Made by a program: the position numbers and the translations under genes
Shown here: piece after piece, positions 54,877-64,000 of the stretch
Position numbering within the stretch: the stretch's first letter is position 1
How the letters are laid out: each line of letters starts with the position of its first letter
DNA from: Melampsora larici-populina 98AG31
Taxonomy: Eukaryota; Basidiomycota; Pucciniomycetes; Pucciniales; Melampsoraceae
Reading direction: 5' to 3'
Length of the DNA: 64,000 bases
Assembly (NCBI RefSeq): GCF_000204055.1
Contig: NW_006768801.1
Span: forward strand, 555,484-619,483
Notes under the pieces: model-generated
What the model was told of the DNA's origin: nothing
What the model saw: the letters and a program-made list of their open reading frames with translations, nothing else
Database searches by the model: none

Positions 54877-57223
54877 CTATTGTTGATGATTTTCCTCTAC
54901 ATCATCATCGTCCTCTAAATCTTCTTCTTCCTCTAAATCTTCTTCTTCTTCTTCTACTAAATTGTCTCTTGTCACTACTGGTTGTTGATCTTTCACATCG
55001 GGGAGCGTGTACGTCATATGTCGAGGTAGTTGGAGTTTGCGCCCTGTCTGCTCTTCGATGGTAGATAAACTGCGCAACCCGTCGAATTCTTTATCAAGAT
55101 CCATGAGGATTTCATAAAACCTACAAAGGAGTTGATTGAGATCGCATCAGCTCATGTGTACTGTGCACTGGGACAGGAGCAAGTCACTTACCGAGCACAC
55201 CCTTCTTTGGGGTCTTTTGACAACGCCACCAACTGTCTATCACCCCAAACCCACATCGACTTTGGCCGATGTTGTTTTTGGCCATCGATCGCGATGGTGG
55301 GGGTGCGGAGATACTGGATACCAATTATACGCTTGATGAGAAAAATGAAATGTCAGAAAATGTAAAAGGAAAGGTTCAAACTGACTTACAATCAACGCAT
55401 AACAAAGTTTGTCCTCTAATGAAGTTTTGGCATAGATCTGATCGTCTGTGCGATAATCGACGTCAGGGTTTCGGCTACGGACAATCTAATGGCTTTTGAG
55501 GTAAGTTGACTGAAACATTACAGTTGCATGGAATGATAACATACCATGCTGATTAGCCCCTTGAGACTCGGGACTGCGCCAGATCGAGTCCTATTCTTCA
55601 TCAATAGGTTGGTGAGGATCTGATGGATGATGCTTCATTAGCATGATGCAATTGAGATTGTATTTGGCCTTGGCTGACCTTCTCCCAAAACACACTGTGT
55701 TGATAGGTGGCTATCTTTTTGATGACCTTGAGAGTAAGCTGGATGGACTTGACATTGCCTTTGCAGAAGTCCAGAGGGAGGTGAGCAAGGTTGAATTCGT
55801 CGTTTGCATGTTTACAAAGGTAGTTCTTGGGAGAATAGACAGAACGCTGTCAGTGTCAAATCACACAAGATTCAGTTAATTGGGACTTACCATCACCCGC
55901 TTCTCAAGTGAGAACTCGACTGGCTGAGCTTTTTTAGTTAAATTACCGTTATATGATTCGGTCTTTGATTGACCGATGGATTTCTGGATGCGGGTTCTTA
56001 TCATGTTCTGTCGATGTAAGCAGAGAGGCGGAGAAAGCCGGAGATCAAGTGAGTTTACATAGTATGTGTGATATATGAACTCCTAACTGGGTACTTACTC
56101 GTAGTTTTTCACTATCCTTCCACTCATCATGAACAATTGTGACAGGCATCGTAGTCGTCTGGCTCCCAGTAGAAGGACCAGATTGTACAAGGGCCTTTAG
56201 ATCACGGACATGACCTATCATCTCAGCTACCATACATACCACGGCAAGGTCTCGTCTACGTGCTTCGGGTTCCTAAGGTTTTGACAGATAAGTCACACAA
56301 AGCTTTGCTCGTTGATGATGAAGGAAAAAACTTGCCTCAAATACATGTTGCACGCGGGTAATATCTTCTTTTTGGATAGCGAACTGGGACGTAATTTGTT
56401 GAAACATAGCAAAGTCAGTTGCATTGAGCATCCCAGGAGTTTTGGAGGCAGTACTAGGGGTGTTCTGCCTGCTACGTTGGTTGAACGAGTCCTCTAGCGG
56501 AAGATCTTCAGATGATGCGTCATCGTCATCTTTAGCAAAGGGATCCTCCGAGTGGTCGTCAGGAAATTCATAGTTGTTTTGTTTGCCTTCATTCCCATCA
56601 TCATCCTCACCCTTGCTGTTGTAATTTAAATTGGAGTCTTTGTCAGTTAGAAGCGTATGGCGTGCTCGTTTAGATGAGCTTGAATTGTGCTGATAGTTTT
56701 GGAGAAGGTTGTAGCTAGTTGATGAGGGTGGAAGTGATAGATTTTCTTTACGGCGATTAGCATACTTTGACTTTGGTCATGGTTGGGGCTTGGAAAAAGA
56801 TGGACAGAGCTTTTTCTTCTGGACCACCTCAGAGCTTGTGGCATTAAGATGTGGGGGAGATGGGTTAGGGTGTGATTGTTGGTATAGCAAGAGATTGTGA
56901 TGTGAAGGTGAAACTGTAAGATTTAAAGGTGGAGGATCACCGTGAAACAAGTGATTGGGGTTGGGGGTGTGTTGAGGTTGCCCAATTGGTACAGGATACA
57001 GATTTGGTGGTGCTGTGGTGGGAGTGGTTTCGTACCGTTGATGAACTGCTGGATGGTAGGGGGTGTCTGGAGGAAAGTAATGATGTTGAGCAGGCATGGT
57101 GTCATAAAGTCGATTGACTGCTTGATGGTAGGGTGTGACTTGAGGATGGCCCGCTGGTACATGATAGTGAAAAGGTGGAAATGTGGTTTGATGAGGGTTT
57201 GATTGGCCTGATGTTGGATTCAT
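54877..57223 (-). pseudogene. Second gene of the CACTA element (TnpA-like position), one in-frame TGA
   Basis: Multi-exon. ATG at 57221-57223 starts MNPTSGQSNPHQ, a Pro/His/Tyr-rich region with repeated YHPAV-like phrases (about 115 residues). A basic stretch KYANRRKENLSLPP follows after a single in-frame TGA at 56777-56779 (CCATGACCA, plausibly from CGA). Then an acidic region (KDDDDASSEDLPLED), MLNATDFAMFQQITSQFAIQ, ARRRDLAVVCMVAEMIGHV, and exons with IRTRIQKSIGQSKTESYNG and, last, HMTYTLPDVKDQQPVV and a Glu/Asp-rich tail. No catalytic motif. Position suggests a DNA-binding helper of transposition; that is inference. Apart from the TGA the exons look intact. Confidence 0.65.
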
Positions 57224-57861
57224 TTTGGCAAGAATGAAACAAGACTGAAAAAACAAGAATAAAACGACGCCAAGAAATGTGAAGGGATTGGTGATTTGAT
57301 CTTGATCAAGTCCAGACAGCGCAGAGGAGAAATTCAGAGGAGGGCAAGGCAATTTCAAGTGAGCAAGCTCCACGTTTGTGGAACTTGACCCGGCCCAAAT
57401 TGGGGTTCTGTGCCGGGGTTTTGGACTTTTTTCAAATTTAACAAAGATTTTGACAAGTCCAATAAAGACAGTCAACATGCTTTTAAAGAATCATCTTTCA
57501 TTCATCATCATTTTGTTGAACAAAAAGGAAAGATGATAACAATACAAATGATATGATATTCCTAATTGAAACAATCTGGAAACAGATTCACAATCAAACA
57601 GAACAATAAAGGCCTGAAATGTCCAAGAAGATAACATTTTTTATTAAAAATGAATGATACAAATGGTAAAGATGTGGATTTAACCAAGACAACTGTCAAC
57701 AGAATATTTAAAGTCTGATAAAAGCATTATCAGATCAAGGACATACCAAAATATGGATCATCTCCCAAAGAAATATGTGGTTTACATTCAAATTATTGAA
57801 TATTGTTATTTCCTTGCCCTCCCTTTGCCCTTGTGGTTTGCCTTGGTCCCTTGTTGTTTTT

Positions 57862-60800
57862 CTACGGCTGCCTTGACTTCTTTGGCCAACTTGGTCTGCT
57901 TTTTTTATCTGCCCACTGGTGTATGCCCATAGTGATGGCATCTATCCTTTCTGAAGGTGTATATGGGATGATCTGTATCAGGCCTAACTCTCTGTAAAGA
58001 GATGCTGAAATCAGTGAAGCAGTATTTAGGATGTAATAAGGGTTTTGTTCATGAACCCAAACTGGCTCAAGATTTTTGAGTGGGCGTGGTTCATTAGGAT
58101 ACTTGACTGATGGCTTGATCTCGCATCTTGAGTCATAGCAGTTGTGCTGTACATTGAGCATGCATATAATTTCCTGAGTTGAAAAGAATGACGAGTCAAA
58201 TATCAATATTGCTGGCTTGAGTGATTCAATGGCTTACCCATGGATAGGCACACACTTTTTGGCCAGTAAGTATTACAGCCCTCATACAATAGAATGGGTG
58301 GTGATTGGATAACCTAGCCATTTCTAGCTCTAGCACAACACTTTCATCTAATCTTGAGTCTGGAGTCCTCCAAATACCCTTCACCAAGCCTACTTGTTTA
58401 TCATATGTATCAGGAGATTGAGGAATAGAGACCTTGAGTAATATAAAAGACCCTTCTTTTGCAGTTTGTTGATTTGGTAATTTGGCACTTCTGGCAGGTG
58501 TCCAAGGTAATCTATCATCACAGATTTTGAAAGATGCACGTGTGGAGACAATTCTTGGAGGAACTGGTTGACAATAAGGGACCTCTTGGTAATTGCAACG
58601 AAAGACATCCTTGCTGTAACCAAGCGCTTCAGAGATAGACTCATCATTCACCAGGATCTCTACGACCCTGTCTCCAGGTTTGGTCCAAAAGCCATTGGTT
58701 GGATGTTTTATCAACCCACCTGAAGAAAGATGCCAAAGTACATTGAAGTTGTTTGCGGAAATAGCAATATCTCTTCCTGGATTTTGTCGATTCGAATGAA
58801 TTGAAAACTTCCGAACAACACCATTCATTCTTTCAAAATATTCAGTTGCAAAAAGTGATGGGGGCCCAAATTGCCTGATGGACATAGTAAAGTGTTTCAT
58901 CATATGAAACTTGGGTTTGTTGAACCATTGGGCTGAGAGGCGCACAACTCCAACTAGGAAACGGTCAACCAGGTGGTCTAATTCATTACAAAATGAGTCC
59001 AGGTCTCTGATTTCGGGCTGAAAAACCATTGATGCAACATGACCCAAGTCAAGCCATACTTGCCTATACAATGGAGACAGGTATTCACCCAGAACAAATG
59101 TTGCTGCTTGCAAGACAATTTTGAACTCTTTTCCATTTAAACTTTTTGCATGTGTAACCATGCAATCGGGTTGTATTGCTTCCCGTCCTAAAGCTGATGA
59201 ATTAAAACTCTTCCACTTGCGCTTCAAATCTTCTTTCTGAATTTCTGATAGGCGGCTTACACAATCTCTATATAAATACTTTGTTACCCCCAAAAGGATA
59301 ACATGCAAGGCCTCCACAGGTGTGTCCATATGTCCATCAAATCCATTTAAGCGTAGAAAGGGATTGAATAACCTATCCTTGTATCTATTTTCATAATATT
59401 CAGCCATTTGAATTGGCTTGTTGGTATTTGGGTATTCACGATGGCATTTGCGAACATCATCAATGAAATTCTGATTTGTGTGATCCTTAATTCCCCAAAG
59501 TTTTGCCAGATTTTCCACCTTTTGAATTGAATTTGGAAACCTTGATTCCTGCCACAGTACTCGGCTTTTATTGGCTGTATCACTCCATGATCTTGGTTCA
59601 AAATGCTTTGGGTTTCCTTCTTGATCCAGCCCCATAAAATCTTCCACATACTGATGACTACATTTTGCATTCATGCTTGGAGCCGACAAGGTACATATCC
59701 TGCAAGGAGCCAATGATGAGGCTGGTTGACGTGTATTTGACACCTCAGCATGCATAGGCGAGTCGCCAAGAATACAAAGCGGAATTGCCATAATCGATAC
59801 TTCCTCTTGTGTTTCAGAATCATAGGCAACACAGCCTTCAGAGCTCAGGACACTTTGAACAGAGAAGAATGTCAGTACTGAGAACCAGTGTGAAAACAGA
59901 AAAAAAACCCACTTCAGCTGATCCACCAGGTCATCAGCCAATTCTAATGCTGTACCCTCATTGGTAGTAGCCAAGAACAAAGTATTGAAGTCCAGATGAA
60001 CTAATCTGGCAGGAAGGCCCGAAAGATTGAAATAAAAGGACATGTGTTTATTCCATCTTTTGCTGATGTTTCCTGAAGTATAATCACAATATAGAGTAAG
60101 TGGCATGTGGCGGATGACACGGCCATTTGCCCTCTTTCTCCAGGGATTTGGTGAAGGTATTGCTTCCAGTAAGTCTGAAGAAGAAGATTTTTGAAATATT
60201 GATCCCCTACAACGGTTGATAAGACTTCCACCTGCCTTGCTTATCTTTACCTTTGGGAAAGGCAGCAATAGTTCATCACAATTGATTGAATCCTGAATTC
60301 CAAATTCAGGCTCTTCTGGGATCAAAACTTGATATGTAGAGTCACCCAATATGTTAATTTCTGCCTTCAAAATTTTTGCATGAAGCACACCATCCAATTG
60401 GTAGAAATGTGATGGTACTACCAGACTTCCATCCTTAAGCTGTGCTGGCTCATAGATATAAACAACTCCAGCTGGTGTTTTTGCCATTGGGGCCCTAAAT
60501 TCCCTTGTAAGACCATGAAGCCATTTCCCACAATGTTTAAAGTCCTTTACAAGCCCGTCAGAGCGGACCTCAGGATAACACTGGAGATGTTTGGCCACAA
60601 TTGGGTTGGCCAAGTTCTGAATAGTAGATGACCAGAAATATCAATGTGTGTTATGTTATATGTATTATAGGTAGACACCTCAACTGCAAACATGAGTTAA
60701 AATAAACTCACCAATCTCAGCTGCTCTTCAATAACTAAGGTGTGGCAGGTTTTACCCAGGGGTGATTCAAACTCTTTAACACTTATGCCAACCATTGACC

Positions 60801-61660
60801 TAAGCACCTTTTGCAGGGAAGACATTGTATTCCAGCATGGAAGATTGGTTTGCATCACTCTTGATGCTAGCTTGAAGCCATCATATGATTTTCTGGAAGT
60901 CTGGGTACGTGTGCTGCCCAAAGCAATCAGTCCTGCTACATTCTTTTGAATCCAGAAAAAAGAGATACATGTATCTTTAGTATATGTGTATTAAAGAGGG
61001 AAAACTGACCAAATGAGTCATTCATTACCTCATCCCTTCCCACAGGAAACCATGGGTCCACATGCTTTGTCATGTTTACAACTTCTGCCTGTATTTGTAA
61101 GAAGTTCTCATCAAGTTCATCCATCTCAGAATCATCATCTAATGATGCTGCTCCCACAGTTGAATTTGAGTTTGACAAATCAGACATTGTACCAGAATAT
61201 TCTGAATTTGAGTAATTGGAAGCTTCCAAATTAAATGGAGAGGATTGTGCGTGAAACACATTTTCTTGATCCAGATCTGTATCCATGTCACTGGAATACT
61301 CATAACCCTCCAACTCATGATGACCTGTTTGAACAGAGGGATTGTCAGTGACAGGATGATTTGAAACCTGTGTTTGCATTCCCCTTTGGGAGTTGAGGTG
61401 TGTCATCTTGTTTCTGATGTGCTGAGTCACCAGATAACAATGGTTTTCAAGCTGCATGTGGGCCTCATAGTCCGTTGTGGGTCTTCCTGCACAAAGCAAG
61501 CAGGTATATTGCTTCTCTCAGTTGGCCAGTTCTTCACATTCGAAGACTACACAAGATATTGATACGTCAGTCTAAATGCAAGATGAGACAGGAACAACTC
61601 ACATTCTGCAACCCGGTACTCACATTCTGCGACCCGGTAGGTTTTGACTGAGTTAGACAT
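57862..61660 (-). CDS. CACTA-type Tnp2-like transposase
   Basis: Exons run leftwards: a probable start MSNSVKTYRVAE (about 61660), a CLLC...H finger and acidic region (about 61515-61030), a helical exon (60947-60710), the main exon (60630-58239, with an internal intron near 59910-59830) and the last exon (58175-57862). The 58238-58176 intron is GTAAGC...CTCAG. Core motifs: HMPLTLYCDYTSGNISKRWN (first Asp), LGDSPMHAEVSNTRQ (second Asp), LAPCRIC, VEALHVILLGVTKYL, KPKFHMMKHF, ATEYFERMNGVVRKFSIHSN (likely catalytic Glu region), and a C-terminal MLNVQHNC block. No stops break the joined exons. Related to the broken copy at 7.8-14.6 kb but clearly diverged. The first exon join is uncertain. Confidence 0.82.
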
Positions 61661-62288
61661 TGAAGCTATTTGATCACAGGTCAGATGATGATCGTAAAAT
61701 TGTTAGAAGTAGAATGAAGTGATGTTTGAATGAACTGTTGTAACAAGCGGTTTATTATATTTTTGCTGATAGTGAGAAAAATGTGGCAGTCTGGCACAGA
61801 GGTCAATTGAGCGTAAAATTCTAGGAGAGGCAACAGCAATCAATCAATGAAATGTCAAAGTCTGGGCTAGGTATTTTTTTTCTGTAGAATGCTGAGATTG
61901 CAGAAGTTGAAAGTAAAAGTCAAGCTAAAGGTACACAGAAAATATGTGGAAGAGAGGCTTTTTATGCTCTCAGAAGGGATTAATTTGAATGAAACAGCTA
62001 CAATGCAATTGGTTGCATTGTAGTCTACGTGATGGACGCCTGCGGACTGAAAGCAGTCACTGGGCTCCATCACACAGGGCACAACGAAGCGGGTCAACGC
62101 ATTGGTCTCGATGAGACCGATCGATGAGACCAATGCCACTCACATGGCATCTGAACTGCTTTGGCCACCGACCTCGGCTTGTGTCAGAGGCCTGCCAAAG
62201 CGTGAGCAAGCTGTTGGACATGTTCCACGCTTGGCTCATACGTGTCACATTGGTTGACAGCCGGGCCCAAAAGACATCGCGAGGATAC

Positions 62289-62375
62289 TGTCGTTCTCGA
62301 AAAGCTTGTCCGAGTTTTCACGCAAAACTTGAGCAATTTGGCGGGAAAACTTGGACAAGCTTTTCGAGAACAACA
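62289..62375. repeat. Right subterminal long hairpin of the CACTA element
   Basis: GTTCTCGAAAAGCTTGTCC pairs with GGACAAGCTTTTCGAGAAC, extending inward through GAGTTTTC/GAAAACTT and outward through ATACTGTC/CAGTAT. A separate inverted pair, TTCCCTTGAGCGGTACTCTG (about 62467) and CAGAGTACCGCTCAAGGGAA (about 62686), encloses the next 200 bp. Confidence 0.8.
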
Positions 62376-62826
62376 GTATCTTGCGGTCACCCGCGCGATG
62401 TCCTTGGGGAGGATGAACAACGGACATCCTGAGCTGTCAACCGTTGACCCGTAGTGTAGGTTTGCCGGTTTCCCTTGAGCGGTACTCTGTTGGCCCCGCG
62501 TGTGTATGTACCGCTTCATCATACAACAACAACCCTGATTCCAACCATTCAACCATCTTTCCTTTGTCATGCATCCTCAGTCTTGAATTTTATTCTTGAT
62601 CCTCTGTACAATTGATGAATCCTTGGTGACTGATGCTGAAGGGTGTTGCCGTTGTATGATGTAGCTGTACATATACAGACCGAGCAGAGTACCGCTCAAG
62701 GGAATTTGGCAAACGTATTGCAAACGAGTCGTGAACAAATTCCATGATTCGAGGAAATTACGAACCCGGACACCAAAACTCGGTTCAATCCGGGTTTGAA
62801 CTATTTATAAAATTCCTGCGGTGTCA

Positions 62827-64000
62827 GAAGCATGTGGTAGTGCCATTGGATTCCAAGCATTTCTTTGTCAGAACTTCCGAAGCCTTTTTGCAAAAAAAGC
62901 TCCAAAAAAAGAACCTGAGCATCTTCCTCAGAAATATCTGAAATCTGGGAGGTCAAAACCTGACTTCATTTTTTTGGATGGGCTAATAGGAGCATTTTAG
63001 GTTCCTATGCACCTACATATGCCATTGCCTACAGTGAATTTTAAGAACATTTGGATCAATGTGATCAAGCTAAACTTATCTGAGCAAGTGATCAATCTTT
63101 AAGCCCATATATGTGGAAACTAATTTGATATATCAATTGGGATAGTTATTATTGATGGATTCATATCAATGCAAATCAAAGCCCTTTGAGCGACAGAGTA
63201 ATGTTTAGGTGTATCAAACTGCTCAAAGTTGAGTACTTCTACAGCTCTTCCCATAACTGACTTGCTGTCTGCAAAGAAACTTTATCATGTGGGTTGGAAT
63301 CATCATGAGTCCCAAACTCTCATGTCAATCAGTGTTAGCTCAGATACCTTGCATACCATAACCACCCTGCGGCCCTAGTTGCTATTTTCCAGACAATCAA
63401 AAGTAACTTTACACTGCTTTTGCCAACTTAACTAAGTCCCTCGGCGAGCTGGTACGGCTTGGTCCACATCAACAAGGGACTTAGTTAAGTCTACTAGTTT
63501 TTTGCTAATGTGTTCTGAGTGGATCACAGCCGATATGATCCCAATGAGGACTTGTATTCTTGCATGGGTACACCATGAGCAACTTTGGGGTACCCATAAA
63601 GGCTCTTTGGAAGGCGCCCTGAGAAGGATATACCAACATACATATGGTTGAATTGGTTGCTAGACCCAGAGTGGCAATGAAAATTAGATTTACGATTCAT
63701 TTGATCTGGTTTACTTACAAGGTAGTTGATGTTTAAGCAAGGACACCAACGACCGAAACTATCAACTCACACAACCTTTCACATGAGCTAAAGTCTTTAC
63801 GCAGTTATGTAAGGAGGACCAAGTTTCTTGCGAAAGAACCCAGTAACAACTTCCACAACTACTAGAAGAACTCCGCCACCTGGAGCAAGACGTAAGACCT
63901 ACATGGACCAAAGTGATCAATGGTTGATAATCAATTCCACAGTAAGATAACCAATGTTCTGTGACTTACCTTTGGAATGAATCCTTTATAGAGTGCAGCA
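62827..64000. other. Right flank of the CACTA element, no gene recognised
   Basis: The stretch 62995-63190 is similar to 51930-52140 (shared ACCTACATA...CATTGCCTACAGTG and nearby TATATCAATT-like phrases). A short hairpin, ACTTAACTAAGTCCCT with AGGGACTTAGTTAAGT, lies at 63427-63490. No recognisable reading frame. Confidence 0.45.

Larger units (their letters stand above)
54022..62823. mobile_element. Near-complete two-gene CACTA-type DNA transposon (TSD TCA)
   Basis: Termini are CACCACGGGAAT (left) and ATTCCTGCGGTG (right), imperfect inverted repeats. Long subterminal inverted repeats follow that include AATAGTTCAAACCCGG, GGTGTCCGGGTT and TTTGCAATAC-type blocks over about 100 bp. TCA flanks at 54019-54021 and 62824-62826. 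Two minus-strand genes are present: a Tnp2-like transposase (57862-61660) and a second multi-exon gene (54877-57223), the classical tnpD/tnpA arrangement. Length 8802 bp. Ends are CACC rather than CACTA; the 3-bp TSD and the transposase family support the CACTA superfamily. Confidence 0.88.

Noticed and set aside
23984..56779. TGA recoding (readthrough or selenocysteine) as an explanation of repeated in-frame TGA
   Set aside because: Following bases differ from site to site, and intact genes here (SGT1-like, copia, oxidoreductase) have no internal TGA; CpG decay is simpler.
63427..63490. Short hairpin as a terminator or tRNA-like structure
   Set aside because: Simple 16-bp stem with a loop of roughly 30 bases; no cloverleaf, no A/B boxes, no adjacent gene.
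1..64000. tRNA, rRNA or bacterial-style operons and ribosome binding sites
   Set aside because: None seen. Genes are spliced and monocistronic, with eukaryotic transposons throughout.

Overview
This is a eukaryotic, almost certainly fungal, stretch of genome that is dense in transposable elements. The sequence shows many short GT-AG introns, fungal-type transposons of nearly every major order, and only two clearly host-like conserved genes. Element types, intron style and overall look resemble rust fungi (Pucciniales, Puccinia-like). That assignment is inference from familiarity with such genomes; no search was run.

Left part (1-28.4 kb). Three copies of one very long LTR (about 1.9 kb without insertions) belong to a Ty3/gypsy chromovirus and lie at 157-2845, 16269-18137 and about 25.97-28.0 kb. 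The middle copy still carries integrase plus chromodomain. Between and inside them sit: a broken CACTA-type transposase gene (7.8-14.6 kb) riddled with secondary insertions; a nested pair of CACTA-like foldback MITEs; mariner-like, hAT-like and other MITEs whose target duplications can be read directly; a LINE 3' remnant; a hAT transposase gene whose BED-finger exon appears cut off by a gypsy fragment; and a 76-residue Cys-bearing protein with a signal peptide (19.8-20.0 kb). At 8.97-9.55 kb an apparently intron-bearing 162-nt noncoding unit is followed 10 bp later by a copy lacking exactly the two GT-AG segments.

Middle part (28.4-46.3 kb). A DIRS-like retroelement (gag with apparent introns, RT, RNase H) is followed by a PIF/Harbinger element (33553-42489, TSD TAA). 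Its Myb/NAM-like accessory gene was split by an intact 5.1 kb Ty1/copia retrotransposon (33957-39095, TSD AAAAA). A second PIF/Harbinger (42618-46288, TSD TAA) follows directly. In both Harbingers the transposase and accessory gene are convergent.

Right part (46.3-64 kb). Two host-like genes stand here: a multi-intron Gfo/Idh/MocA oxidoreductase on the minus strand and a six-exon CS-SGS (SGT1-like) protein without TPRs on the plus strand. After a Harbinger-like MITE with tandem repeats comes a nearly complete 8.8 kb two-gene CACTA-type element (54022-62823, TSD TCA) with CACC termini and hairpin-rich subterminal regions.

Recurring theme: several broken transposon reading frames are interrupted by TGA where an Arg codon CGA is the plausible ancestor, consistent with C-to-T decay at CpG. 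No tRNA, rRNA or CRISPR array was recognised.
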